NCBI RefSeq assembly: GCF_963678635.1 | Contig: NC_087062.1 | Location: forward strand, 16,233,789-16,297,788 | DNA from: Symsagittifera roscoffensis | Lineage: Eukaryota; Xenacoelomorpha; Acoela; Convolutidae | DNA length: 64,000 bases | Direction of reading: 5' to 3' | In this document: positions 34,991 through 45,794 of the stretch, piece after piece | How positions within the stretch are numbered: position 1 is the stretch's first letter | Layout: each line of letters starts with the position of its first letter | Program-made: the position numbers and the translations under genes | Notes under the pieces: model-generated | Seen by the model: the letters and a program-made list of their open reading frames with translations, nothing else | Told to the model about the DNA's origin: nothing | Database searches by the model: none

Positions 34991-37560
34991 CTAGCCAACC
35001 GCAAAATTACTCTCTGTTTGCTGAATGCTCGTTCATTGAAAAAACATAATGCCATTTATGAAATACAGTGTGATGCCAGTTATCACGGATTTGATATTAT
35101 CTGTATAACTGAGTCTTGGTTAACCACGGACATTGATAATTCGTTTATTGCTATTCCTGGGTATAAGATATTTAGGAAAGACCGCAGTTCGTTGAACTCA
35201 AACAAAACCACAGGCGGCGGTGGCTGTATTTTTGTTCGTGAATATATTGTCAGTGATCGGTGGACTTGTCATCATTCTGATCAGTGTGAAATTCTGTGGC
35301 TGTCACTTAGCGTAGGAATTAAATATTTGTTGGTCTGCTCGGTTTATTTCCCACCTGATGCTACGTATGGCCGTCAGCTAGAAATGCATATCTCACATTC
35401 CATCAATGTCTTCAGGGACCAGAACCCATCGTCAATTGTTGTACTCTGTGGGGATTTCAATAACTTGGATACTGATGACCTCGTTTTAGATTGCGGTCTT
35501 TACGATGTTTGTACGGAACCCACACGCGGGAATAATAGACTTGACAAAATATTGTGTTCGGATGAAATTTATTTCAATGGTATTGAACAATTTACGTCTA
35601 CTCTGAGAACGGACCATATGGGTTTGGTTGCTTATCATGGTGTTGAACAATCTGAAAAGAAGGTTGTTTACTATCGTGACCATAGATTTGCCAACAAAAA
35701 TCATTTGAACTATTTGCTGGATATCCATGATTTAAGTTATTTTCTTAACTACAACGATCCAAATGTGTTGTTAGGGGAACTTTCTAACGAGCTTCTGAAT
35801 CTGTATAAGGTCGCCTGTCCATTGAAACGTGTTGTTCTTAGCTCAAAGGATCCACCTTTCATGACTCCGGTTATCAAATATCTTTTAAGGAAGAAGCATC
35901 GACATACACGTCGAGGTAAACTTGCGGAAGCGAATGCTGTCGGCCTTCAAGTTCGTATGTTAATTACTAAACGTGCCTTTTCTGATTCCAGTGGTCGAAA
36001 CTGGTGGCAGCGTGTGAATACTTTATTGAATAAGAATACAATAGCCCCAGATCGCACCTGTGCTTTTTCGGCTGAGCAGCTTAACCAGTACTATAATGGC
36101 ATCTCCACTGCTTCTGGAGGCCCATTCAAGCCTACTTATTTGGAGACTACAAATGACGGTCCGCAGTTTTCGCTCTTGCAAATATTTAATGCCATGAAAC
36201 GCATTAGGCGTACCGCTACTGGCCCAGAGGCTCTGCCGTTTTGAATCTTTAAGGACAATGCTCACAATTTGGCCGAAATCTATTGTCATATTTTCAACTT
36301 GTGCTTGGAACAAGGTATTTTCCCGGAGTTTTGGAAGCTTGCAAAAATATCTCCCTAGCCAAAAGTTTCGTCTCCAAAGCAGCCAAAGGGTTTGAGGCCT
36401 GTCTCTGTTACTTCTGTTATGTCCAGAATGTTTGAAAGATTAATTTACCAGAACTATCTGCAAGGCCCTTATAACAGATGGCTTACACGTAACCAGTATG
36501 GTTTTCGTAAACAATCTTCTACTTCCTGTATGCTCATTAGGCTGCAACATCATCTCTGGAATTTCCGTGAAAACTATGATTATGTTCGCCTCTTTTCTCT
36601 AGATATGTCAAAAGCTTTTGATACTATTTCCCACAAGAGTGTTATAGAAGGAGTAATGAATATTGCCCAAGTAGTCGATCCTGCGGTTGTCAACGTAATC
36701 ATTAACTTCTTGCCAAATAGAGCCCATTATACATCTCTCAATGGCTTGGATTCAACTGTTTTGTATACTAACCAGGGTGTCCCTCAGGGCACTGTCCTTG
36801 GTTCGCCTCTTTACAATTGCTCTACCCATGCTATTGATGTTTCAGATATTTCCACCACGTTATCAAATTATGCTGACGATAACAATAGCGCTGACAATGC
36901 TCGGGAAGTTATTAGTTCGCTCTGTCACCAATTTGACTTGTTTCTCAATGTTCAAAACTCTTCCAAGGAAATGCGTATCATTTTCAACCATAGTGGCAGG
37001 AATGCCATACATATGGTTGAGGGCATTGAGGTTGTTGATGACCTCAAAGTGCTGGGGTTTACGATTGACTCCAAATTTGGTTTTTCTAAGCATACTGACA
37101 AAGCTGTTAAACAATCGAATTCTATACTTTTTTCAATCTGGCGCCTTGGTAAAATCGGTTATTCCAAGGACGAACTTGCTATTTTGTATCGTGCTTTTAT
37201 TCTCCCAAAGCTTTACTATGGCATTAATGTTTGGGGTGGTTCAAATGTTAAAGATCTAGAGAAGATAAATTTGTTTCAAAGACGTGCAATAAGGCTCGGC
37301 GTTACTGATACTTATGAACCAATATCTGCAACTATTAGAAGAGCTGACCAAAAACTCTACGACAAAACCTCCAAAAAGCATTTATAACCCATGCAATCCT
37401 CCAAAAAGGTTCTGATCATCTGTTGTTTGATTTAGTTCCGACACCTTCTACCTACTCAGCAAACAACCTGCGCTGTCGTGATCCACCTATTGCTCGCTGT
37501 AAGATGGAGAGGCAAATGAAAATATTTCCTTATCGCCTGCTGCGCAGTTTTCATGTCATA
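34991..37560 (+). pseudogene. LINE ORF2: AP endonuclease and reverse transcriptase
   Basis: The frame is open from the codon after the ORF1 stop. First Met at about 35018 (MLNARSLKKHN). Endonuclease motifs: LNARSL, ITESWL, CGDFNNLD, TDHMGL. RT motifs in the segment from 36392: SLDMSKAFDT, QGVPQGTVLGSPL (near residues 128-140) and YADD (160-163). In-frame nonsense codons lie at 36242-36244 (TGA, in LPF-stop-IFKDN) and 36356-36358 (TAG, in ISP-stop-PKVSS). A frameshift near 37380 moves the last 60 codons (THAILQKGSDHLL to FHVI, ending near 37562) to another frame. The protein made from this copy would be truncated. Confidence 0.85.
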
Positions 37561-37564
37561 TAGT

Positions 37565-38194
37565 TTAATTTGTTATGTCTTATTACGATTTATAGATGTC
37601 ATTCTATAACTAATTTAAGTATCTATCTATACCAAAGATGGGTTCGACCATGTGTCTTGTGTTGTTACAGGTTCTCTAGTTATCGTTCTCTTGAGTTTTG
37701 TGAGTGTGGGGCAGTGGAAGGATGAGAGTGGAGTTGGGGGAGCGTGATTGTAGCTAGGGTTGGGGATTGCATTCATGTGTGTCGTTGGCCGAGTGAAATT
37801 GGGAGGTGCAGCGATGACATTGTTTTATTGCAGCTCCATAACTGCATAGCTTTTATTGCAGCTATGGAGCTGATTGATTTTTTGCGGAACTTTTTTTTTG
37901 CGGCTGTACGTTCGGGTTTTAGACCTCGGCGGTACAATCCGGTTTTAAACCTACTCCCATATAAAAGTCGGACAGAAAACTTGTTAGAAGATAGTTTCTG
38001 AGTTTTGTCAGTGAATAGATACTTTGATCATTTTTTTCAGAAAGCTATCGTGCTAAATCTAACGAAGAAATGTTCTAGTTTCTATGGAATGATTGCTTTT
38101 GGTTTTCATCTACTTGAAGTACTACTTCAAGTAGATGTCAAGTGGTCTGTCCGAACCAAATTTTTTAAACGAGTTTTTGAACGGGACTCATCAA
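37565..38194. other. Spacer between LINE and giant LTR element
   Basis: Holds the LINE 3' UTR at its left end, an imperfect inverted repeat (cagctccata at 37831 against tatggagctg near 37862) and a perfect palindrome at 38107-38137. Small plus-strand frames at 37744 and 38005 have no domain. Confidence 0.5.
38107..38137. repeat. Perfect 15+1+15 inverted repeat
   Basis: CATCTACTTGAAGTA, one C, then its exact reverse complement. It lies 57 bp left of the giant-element LTR. Could form a hairpin in DNA or RNA; role unknown. Confidence 0.95.
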
Positions 38195-38751
38195 TGTAAC
38201 ATTCGCCCGGAAGATACATATCGACGGATAACAAAACTAAGTCTTAAGACGACTGGCTAGCGTCTAAACAGAGCTTTGCATGTTTTTCACCGTCTCTACC
38301 AAGCCAGTACTTTTCGGTGGTCTTTTCTAACATCGGGTCGACAAAAACGTTACTGTTCTCCGGCTTCGACCAGAACGCTCAAATTAACTGAATTACATGC
38401 AAAAATAGTGAGCTCATGGCTGGGTCTCAGTATCCCCAGACCACGAGGTCACTCCTAAAAACAGGGCTACTACTTATTATATTACTATTGTTTTTGTTCA
38501 GTAGATAAAAACCATCATCTCCATCGAAGATGGATCAACCCTTTCCCCCCAACTCTTAGCACCTCATCCTTGTCAAAACTAATCCAAATATCAATTAAAT
38601 TCAAGTCAGGACATGACAGGATGCTAAAAGTTCATATGAGTCAATAAAAGTTTTCCGTCCCGAGACCCTTCCGGATTCTTGAATCCGGTGAATCAAGCTC
38701 CTTAAGTTCGATTTCACGACAACACGGAAGGCTGGTTTCTTACCCTTCACC

Positions 38752-38799
38752 GTTGTTCGCAACGGCCTTGCAACTATTGTAGCAGCACAATAGTTGCAA
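38752..38799. promoter_or_regulatory. Paired hairpins in the LTR
   Basis: A short stem-loop CCGTTG-TTCG-CAACGG is followed directly by a perfect 13-bp stem (TTGCAACTATTGT) with a 6-nt loop. Both are conserved in all three LTR copies (second stem at 62672-62703 and 63769-63800). In the element RNA (minus strand) the first loop reads CGAA. Possible roles in RNA packaging, 3'-end formation or strand transfer are inference. Confidence 0.6.
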
Positions 38800-38949
38800 C
38801 TCGGAACGTTCTCTGCAATCTGCTGCTGTTTTTCTTCAATTTCGACTTCTTCAATTTCGATAAAGTTGTTCTCGTCAGCGCAACTAATGTTGTTGCGTTT
38901 TTTCTCTCGTTTCTTGTTAAAATGGCCGTTTCAGCATTTCTCAGAAATG

Positions 38950-38957
38950 TGACGTCA
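38950..38957. promoter_or_regulatory. CRE-like palindrome TGACGTCA in the LTR
   Basis: A full 8-bp ATF/CREB consensus, also present at 62855-62862 in the 5' LTR. The third LTR has GAGACGTCA at the same place. About 40 bp to the right lies AGAATATTCC, which matches an nGAAnnTTCn heat-shock-element pair. Both are short and could be chance; position in an LTR makes promoter use plausible. Confidence 0.4.
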
Positions 38958-39127
38958 TCATTCGAATTTTTGAAATTTTAAAATACTAGAATATTCCAGC
39001 CTTCACCGTTTGGCTAAACGTTCCAATAACGCCCTTAGTTCTTAAAAACCACCAATCCGGAAGGCTTACTGCTAAAATTCCGAATTCTGCAGAGATTGCA
39101 TTTTTGACATTCTGGTCGAATGTCACA

Positions 39128-39141
39128 TACTCCCCGGACAG
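39128..39141 (-). other. Candidate polypurine tract beside the 3' LTR
   Basis: In element sense the bases just before the 3' LTR read CTGTCCGGGGAGTA. The purine run GGGGAG, two bases from the LTR, is a short but correctly placed polypurine tract. The same TGTCCGGGGAG string occurs inside the integrase ORF. Confidence 0.5.
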
Positions 39142-39954
39142 TCCGGTCAATGTCCTCATTGAATCGCGCAATGTTCTAAATGGTTACAGTGTCATCGAAC
39201 AGAATTTACAAAATGCACGAAATTACTTTTATCTACGTCACATGGACTCACTGCAGAATATAAATGGCATCATACTACATCACTATAGCCTTCAAATTCC
39301 TTCATTAATCTGCACATTGAGGATATGACTTAAGATAAAACATTTTTTCTGACTTCCAGTGTCAATGTCCCGATTAGAACTTTTTCTCCTAGATTTAAAA
39401 GGTGTTGGCTTGCAGGACAGTCCTGCCAACCAACAAGCTAAAATTATCCCACTATGCTCCTTCCCTTCGGAAATCTTGCTTGTTTATTGTCCTGAATATT
39501 AAAACTAAGAAACTTTGTGGTTAGAAAGAACAATTAAACAATCTCCCTCTTCGAGAGATTACTCAAGCCTTCCACATCACCACACACCACAAAGTGATCA
39601 GTCTTCCTAAGTGATTAAAAACAATCATGCAGGCTGGAATATTTAAATATACTCTTCCCTCAAGCCTTTCTAAATAAATAATAAGTGAGTGTCTCTAAAG
39701 CCACTTCAACTAAAATCAAAATGCAAATTTATAAATGCAACAATTTCAAAACTCAACTAAATGTTTCAGTTTTCAATTACAACTTGGTTGCTTGGTTTCT
39801 CACTTGAGTTTTTCACACACATAAAACAATTCTGAGTTTTAAGTTTTTCTTCGTCACTCCTTTGTTCTCTTCTTTTTTCGTCGTTTAGAAGTTCTAAAAT
39901 TTCTAAATTCTTCTAATTTTCTTTCTTGTTGCCTCTTGTTTTCTCGACCATTCA
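39142..39954. other. 3' untranslated region of the giant element
   Basis: About 0.8 kb between the end of the last ORF and the polypurine tract. No ORF with support. Pyrimidine-rich on the plus strand near 39840-39950. Confidence 0.6.
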
Positions 39955-42900
39955 TCAATGTTCCATTTCTTCCTCCTGTGATACTGACTCCGCACTTTCG
40001 GTTTCCGTGTCCTGTAGCACATCATTGGCTATCCTGACGCTGTTGGAAGCCGTCCTCCAACACTTCTGTTCTTCTACCCTCTGTTTACAGCAAGGTAGGG
40101 GATCCACGTTGGATTCTCTGTTTCTGCAGAAACTGTTGTGGAGACACAACGTCACGTTTCTCTCCAAATCTTCTTTCAGCATCTCTGCCTTCTCATTTCC
40201 ACTACGCTCACTCGTCCTGGAAATCCTTTTCACGGCGGTGGTCACTGCATTCCGATGAGTCACGAGAGCTCGCTTGAAAGCTCCTGCCCCAATGTCCAGC
40301 TGATATTCACTGTACACCCTGCCGTGCTTCGACATATGCTTTTTCGCATACTCGTACAACCATGCAGTCATGTTGGCTGTGAACCATGGCATCAATCGTT
40401 TTCTCGCCCATATCTTCTTCACTTCCATCGGAATGTTTAGAACTTTGCACATTGTCTCAAAAAGATCTAAATCTTTTAGACAATCTAATTTCCGCAATTG
40501 TTCTCTCGTCGGCGCCTCCTGTCTATTATTTTCTCTCACATGAGCTTCCAGCCATCGTATCGCCATCATAACTCCCACTATCACTATTGTTACGGGCTGT
40601 GATGAATCTGGTAAACCCATGGAGAGCAGCTCTCCAGAGTCCCAGATCAACATCAGATTACTACGCTTGGGATACCACCAGGTCTGCAGCAAGCAGTGGC
40701 AAGGAAACTCGTCATGCGTCAACATGATGCTCCTCCAATTACGTTTTCCCGAAGCTTCCAGCAATGGTTCCACTTCCATCATCACTCGGTGGATTTCATC
40801 ATTCTCATCTACTGCATTGTAATCTGTGACAGTTGATCCTCCCTGTTTCTGTTTTTCGAAGTCACTGAAGTTCCCGCTCACATATCCCATGAACTTCTTT
40901 CCTAGTATTGACTCCAACTCTTCTTTGGTTCTCTCTGGAATTGCTGAGAACATCTTACATAGTAACTCGTAAGACTTTTCAGACATTCTTGCCAATCTCA
41001 CACACTTCGGCACTGAGAAGGTTTGATCCACAATCGTTCTTGCACTCTTCACGTCCACAGCTACGAAATGTACAGGGTACCTGCTCTTGCACATTGGAGC
41101 CAACGTTGAACCCACCAAATATCGTGCTCCTGATGGTCTACAATAAATTTCGCTGTGTCTGATATTCATCTCTGTTTCGATTGCTTCCCTCCATTTTCCT
41201 AGATATTTCTGCTCAGTCTGCAGAACTCCTGGAAATATTTCTACGCTGATGGCTGTGACCATCTCATGTTTCTGTTCTAGATTCAATAGTGACTCTAAAG
41301 AACCAAACATGCTGTAGAATCCTAGTGCTGTCACTAGATTCACATCGGTTCCTCCATGGCATTCTGCTATCAGTTCCGTTTCAGTTCTTGCTTTCATCAC
41401 TACATTTCCAAACAATACTGTCAATTGCTTGTGTTGTTTCTCCAGGGTTTTCACACAGTCTAGACCTCCACAAACATGACCCTCCAGTCCACAGACTTCC
41501 GCCAGACAGCTACCAGGTTTGACCCAGTCTTCTGGTCCCCAGCCAGGCAACTCTACTTTATCTTCTCCGTTGCTCTTAGAGGCTGTTATCATCACATTAC
41601 ATATGATGTTGAGGTCACGCAGGTTACCGTCTGCATTCAGTTCCCTCTGTACGTCTTGTGTCGCCCGTAATATTGAGTCAGCGTTGGGACTAGGACACCA
41701 TGATGGCCTCATCAATTCCCACACTGCCATCAAGCTCATTCTCAGTAATTCATCTGAGAATCCCAACCCAAACTCCACTCTCTTGTCGGATTTTGGTACT
41801 GAAGAAGCAGTCACCTCTTCTTCCAAGACCAATCCCAATTTGGCCTGTGGATTGTTAACGTTCTTAATCGTTACAATTCTGGACGTCCAAAATCTTAGTA
41901 ACACCGCCTGCTCATAATCAAAGAAGCAATCACGTATGTCTTCACTCAGGAAAGGAGTGTACGCTATCCCTATGATCCCGGATACGTAGCTATATGACTT
42001 CTTCTTGATCGGTCCACAGTATTCACTGGATTTCGGCAATGCTCCCATAGATTCTTTAGTGAGTCTCAACTCCTTGTTTGAGAATCTCCTGATCTCGTCT
42101 ATCTTTTTCATGGGTTCCAATTCTTCAGGTTCTTTCATGTTCACCCTCATCGGTTTACTTTGCTGCATATCCAGCATTGCTAGTAAGAACATGGCTTTCG
42201 TTCGCTCATCGCCTTCCCTCAACATTTTAACACAAGTGCTTAATGCAGGTACTGAAATCTGCTCTATCAGGAATCGAATGAAACAGAGAGCGTCTCTCCG
42301 CTTTGCACACGCTACTGCTGCTCCCTCCTGGACTATCAGATCCCTCAGATTCGTCATAAGGAAAACTTTTTCCTCCTTTGATCTCTTCCTTTCTTCTGAA
42401 TCATATTCTTCGCGAGTCAGTCCCATCATGCACCAGGCGAACCTGAGTTGTAACTCTGTCCTTACGTAAGGTACTGCCACGAGAGCATGTATCCTTGGCG
42501 TAGTCCTCATTTCTTCTTCGAAATACCTCAACACTACTGCTTTCCATGGAAGGCTCACTAACTGCTCGATCGTTTCCGCCTCTACGTCAGACGACGCCAA
42601 AGTTCCATACGCCTTCTGCTTGAGGGTGGTGCCTTGCAACATCATTTCCAGATAACCCTCCATGGCCTTTTCGTCTTCCAGGGCCATTACATACCCTCTA
42701 GCCGAGTTCCGGCATTCCAACATCTCCATGTATCCTCCAGTGGGTTCATCTATCGACACTGTCTCCGACACGGTTAGTCGGTTGTATTCCACTGGTGTTA
42801 GTTGTCCTGCAACACTTCCCTTTCCATGATTCATGAGAGATGGCTTGAAGTCCCTCATTTTGCTCTCTCCACATTGGCTGAGTATTTCCATTTCTAACGT

Positions 42901-45789
42901 TGCTCCAGTCAGAGTGCGGTCACTCCTTTTGGATTTATAACCGGTTGACTTTATCCCCGCCATGAGAATGGGTGGCACCATCGCTATATCGGTTAATATT
43001 TTATCCGTGCCAGACAATTGATAATCACCTTGTCCCAAATCCATGACCTCCTCGACTCGTTTTCTTTTCGCTGAGTTACCAGCTTTCATTGATATTTCTG
43101 AATCCACTTTCGTCTTCCCAACTCTCCTCGGCATCACTCTGCTGCCTAACTTCATTTTCATCGCATTGATTTTATCAATCACCATTTTCGATCGCATCGT
43201 CCCTCTCCTGGTTCTTGACAGATACACCACCTCTCCTTCATCGTCCTGCGGTGTCATCTTGATGGGAGAATTCGCTTCACTCTCATCAGTGGCTGAGTCG
43301 ATCAATAACTCACTCAGTCTCCCTTCACACTCATCAAGCTTGTCAAGTACTTCTTTCATCAAGGGTTGATTGAGACCTGTTTTGAGAATGGACTGGGTCC
43401 CATAGCTCTGAATCAAAGTCCAGACTTCTTCCATGAACGCCACTCTGTCCAGCTTACATCCCGTCCTACTCTCGTGGTCTCGGTGATGTACTTCCCATTC
43501 TTCTTCGGGCAGCGTTCCCAAGAAAGGTACTCTGGCTGAGGCCTCTATTCTTCTCCTCCGAGGTGATTCCATGAGGATTCTCTGGTCGTTATTTCTTGAA
43601 TTGCCAGGAGAGCTGCTCTCCGGCAAATTCCGTTTCAGTTTTTCAAAGGCTGACGGAGGTTCCAGTGTCGAGATGCCTTCATCCGCTGGCTCAGTCGTTT
43701 CCAACGTGTCTGCATTATTCTCAAGATCACTGAAGATATTGAAATCCAGGCTGGATGTTCCTCCTGTCGATGCCCTGTCGTCTTCCCCACCAGCTTGATC
43801 TTGTTGCATGGGTTCTTCCGTCTGACGGCTTCCACCCTGTCCGTCATCTCCTTCTGACTTATCCTTGTTCGAGCTCGATGGTCCTTGTTCGTCATTGTCA
43901 GCTTCTTCCTGGAATCTCGGTATGAGCAATGTACCGGCTGATTTATCCTCCTCTTCTCCATGGACCACTTTGATTTCTTCGCAACCGAAGGGTGCTAGGA
44001 AGGTTCTCGTCTGCAATATTCCTCCCACTTTCATCTCCTTTTTCACACTGGTCAGGATTAATGAGGCTTCAGGCAATTCTGTCCTGCCTCTCATTCTCAT
44101 CGGAGTTAAGCCTAGTTCCTTCCATTCCTCATCAAATCTTCCAGGCTTGGGAGTAGCGGCGTTGCTTATTCGCCTTCTCGTCGCTTGATCCGTGTATGCA
44201 AATCGTGTGTACTGTAACACGGCGGCGTTTCTCCCTACAAAGTATGGATCCATCGTTCCCACAAAATTTCCTACTCCCCTTTCATTGGCTTCGAATGCTC
44301 CCAATCTAGGAGTCTGTACCACGGAGACTGCTCCGAGCAACATCCTTATTATCAGAGGGAATTCAGGGATTGCCTCCGGCAGCTTCTTGTAATCACCCCA
44401 GTCATTCGTCTCTTCTCTCACTTTGTGATATGCTGCAGTGAGACGAGGCACTCTGGTTATTTCACCATTCGTTTTATCATAGGGTCTCAGATTCCAAAGC
44501 CTTGGAAACACCTCGATGTGTCCTCTTTCTACTTCTCCCATGCGATCACGGAAGTGGTCGTCAAAATTGATGACTGTCATCTCTGGCTCCGATATTTTCG
44601 CAAATAACAGATCTTCACTCATGAGCTCCCGTAATGTGTGCTGCTCACACCAGTTCAGTGTACTACCGTCCACTGCCGATATGAGGTTCAGGTGCAGCAC
44701 CGACCTCCTATATGCTTTCACTTTAACGTCAGGGAACGCAAACGTGACTGCTGGTCCATAGATCACTGTCACGAACTCCGTGACTCCTCTGATCAGCGCC
44801 AAGGGATCGGTTCTCATAGCTAAGCTCAAATCTGTTAGTAGCGGCATGCCTCCAACATGTCGTCTAACATCTTCCTTTCTTTCAATTGTCTCGTCTTCTC
44901 CGGTTCCAAAGCGATTTTGCTGCAAGAGATATTGGATAAGAGTGTGTCTCAGGTCTCTTATTTTGTTCCACGAGTCCGTGGATTTCTTCATATCCAGATT
45001 CCTCACTCTCTCTTTCATCTGCTCTGGACAACGTGCCAGTTTCATTAGTCCTCCCAAGTTTCCGTGGGTTATTGCGATCAATGTCAGAAGTCCGTCTAGT
45101 CGCAGGTTCTGTATTCCATCCGTAAGCAGTATCGCCGGTCCTTTCACGAAACTCTCCGCTCCGAATGTCACGAACAAGGCTATTAATTCCACTATCGATA
45201 CTTTCACTACTGCTTGGAGGAATTCCTTTATCAAATAGTACGAGACTTTCGGGTAAACTTTTGCCAAGAAGGACGCGGTCCATCCGGCTCCCAACCCTTC
45301 TAGCATGCTGTCTGTCCTTTCAAATCCCTCCTGTCCCTTCACTTCCCGGGTCCAGAAGGTTTCCAGAGTAATCTGACACATTCTGTTCACGAACTCAGCT
45401 GTCTTTTCTCCGGCATTTTCCGCCAGGTTCACCTCCTTCAACAAGTAGGTGTGTATCTTAGTGATCATTACTGGGCCTTGCTGAAAAGCATCTGCACCCA
45501 ATGCCGCTACTCTAGGATTCAGGTGTAGCCACTGGTTTGCTTCCGGCTTGGTTCTCAGCACCATCGCCTCCAGATGAGCTCTCGTCTCCAGTGAATTCTT
45601 TCTTCTCGTGTCTTCACTCGTCACTTCCATTGCTCGGAACCACAAGTCGTTGGACATTGCCGTGATCACTCGATGGTCGTCATCTATTCCTGGTTTCAGT
45701 TTGAGTTGCCGACTGAAGTTGGACAGTTCCAACCCCAGCACTTCGTCCAACACTAACATGTGTAGCGCGTGGTCCTTGAATCCTCTCAT
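39955..45789 (-). CDS. Accessory ORF6: 1944-aa protein of unknown function
   Basis: Fully open for 1944 codons; ATG at 45789 follows the stop of the SGNH ORF by five bases. Residues 1-605 look mostly helical and globular. Residues about 611-760 are acidic and Ser/Gly/Gln-rich (disordered linker) ending in a basic patch (SPRRRRIEA). Residues about 760-1940 form a second large region with many Cys and Trp, and the tail is acidic (TETESAESVSQEEEMEH). I see no signal peptide, convincing membrane span, zinc finger or enzyme motif that I recognise. Position after pol would suit an env or structural protein, but nothing in it looks like an envelope glycoprotein. Its length without a stop in a copy that has stops in pol argues for recent selection. 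A 510-bp part (41583-42091) is duplicated at 49562-50071. Confidence 0.85.
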   Translation of the reverse strand: MRGFKDHALHMLVLDEVLGLELSNFSRQLKLKPGIDDDHRVITAMSNDLWFRAMEVTSEDTRRKNSLETRAHLEAMVLRTKPEANQWLHLNPRVAALGADAFQQGPVMITKIHTYLLKEVNLAENAGEKTAEFVNRMCQITLETFWTREVKGQEGFERTDSMLEGLGAGWTASFLAKVYPKVSYYLIKEFLQAVVKVSIVELIALFVTFGAESFVKGPAILLTDGIQNLRLDGLLTLIAITHGNLGGLMKLARCPEQMKERVRNLDMKKSTDSWNKIRDLRHTLIQYLLQQNRFGTGEDETIERKEDVRRHVGGMPLLTDLSLAMRTDPLALIRGVTEFVTVIYGPAVTFAFPDVKVKAYRRSVLHLNLISAVDGSTLNWCEQHTLRELMSEDLLFAKISEPEMTVINFDDHFRDRMGEVERGHIEVFPRLWNLRPYDKTNGEITRVPRLTAAYHKVREETNDWGDYKKLPEAIPEFPLIIRMLLGAVSVVQTPRLGAFEANERGVGNFVGTMDPYFVGRNAAVLQYTRFAYTDQATRRRISNAATPKPGRFDEEWKELGLTPMRMRGRTELPEASLILTSVKKEMKVGGILQTRTFLAPFGCEEIKVVHGEEEDKSAGTLLIPRFQEEADNDEQGPSSSNKDKSEGDDGQGGSRQTEEPMQQDQAGGEDDRASTGGTSSLDFNIFSDLENNADTLETTEPADEGISTLEPPSAFEKLKRNLPESSSPGNSRNNDQRILMESPRRRRIEASARVPFLGTLPEEEWEVHHRDHESRTGCKLDRVAFMEEVWTLIQSYGTQSILKTGLNQPLMKEVLDKLDECEGRLSELLIDSATDESEANSPIKMTPQDDEGEVVYLSRTRRGTMRSKMVIDKINAMKMKLGSRVMPRRVGKTKVDSEISMKAGNSAKRKRVEEVMDLGQGDYQLSGTDKILTDIAMVPPILMAGIKSTGYKSKRSDRTLTGATLEMEILSQCGESKMRDFKPSLMNHGKGSVAGQLTPVEYNRLTVSETVSIDEPTGGYMEMLECRNSARGYVMALEDEKAMEGYLEMMLQGTTLKQKAYGTLASSDVEAETIEQLVSLPWKAVVLRYFEEEMRTTPRIHALVAVPYVRTELQLRFAWCMMGLTREEYDSEERKRSKEEKVFLMTNLRDLIVQEGAAVACAKRRDALCFIRFLIEQISVPALSTCVKMLREGDERTKAMFLLAMLDMQQSKPMRVNMKEPEELEPMKKIDEIRRFSNKELRLTKESMGALPKSSEYCGPIKKKSYSYVSGIIGIAYTPFLSEDIRDCFFDYEQAVLLRFWTSRIVTIKNVNNPQAKLGLVLEEEVTASSVPKSDKRVEFGLGFSDELLRMSLMAVWELMRPSWCPSPNADSILRATQDVQRELNADGNLRDLNIICNVMITASKSNGEDKVELPGWGPEDWVKPGSCLAEVCGLEGHVCGGLDCVKTLEKQHKQLTVLFGNVVMKARTETELIAECHGGTDVNLVTALGFYSMFGSLESLLNLEQKHEMVTAISVEIFPGVLQTEQKYLGKWREAIETEMNIRHSEIYCRPSGARYLVGSTLAPMCKSRYPVHFVAVDVKSARTIVDQTFSVPKCVRLARMSEKSYELLCKMFSAIPERTKEELESILGKKFMGYVSGNFSDFEKQKQGGSTVTDYNAVDENDEIHRVMMEVEPLLEASGKRNWRSIMLTHDEFPCHCLLQTWWYPKRSNLMLIWDSGELLSMGLPDSSQPVTIVIVGVMMAIRWLEAHVRENNRQEAPTREQLRKLDCLKDLDLFETMCKVLNIPMEVKKIWARKRLMPWFTANMTAWLYEYAKKHMSKHGRVYSEYQLDIGAGAFKRALVTHRNAVTTAVKRISRTSERSGNEKAEMLKEDLERNVTLCLHNSFCRNRESNVDPLPCCKQRVEEQKCWRTASNSVRIANDVLQDTETESAESVSQEEEMEH

Positions 45790-45794
45790 CGCGT

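Larger units (their letters stand above)
34193..37640 (+). mobile_element. CR1/Jockey-type LINE, recently decayed
   Basis: Non-LTR retrotransposon with a PHD-finger ORF1 and an endonuclease-RT ORF2. Only a few lesions are visible (two nonsense codons and one frameshift in ORF2), so it is young. The 3' UTR after about 37560 is short and AT-rich and ends near a TATCTATCTATA stretch. I see no clear poly-A or target-site duplication. The 5' limit given here is the ORF1 start; the element must begin further left. Confidence 0.88.
38195..39127 (-). repeat. 3' LTR of the giant element
   Basis: 933 bp, starting TGTAACATTCGCC and ending CGAATGTCACA on the plus strand. Nearly identical to 62099-63032; the clearest difference is a stretch of about 20 bases near 38900-38925. 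It contains two hairpins (38752-38767 and 38768-38799) and the palindrome TGACGTCA (38950-38957). Confidence 0.93.

Noticed and set aside
36741-37259. 172-aa plus-strand ORF inside LINE ORF2
   Set aside because: Overlaps the RT motifs in another frame; a shadow of ORF2.
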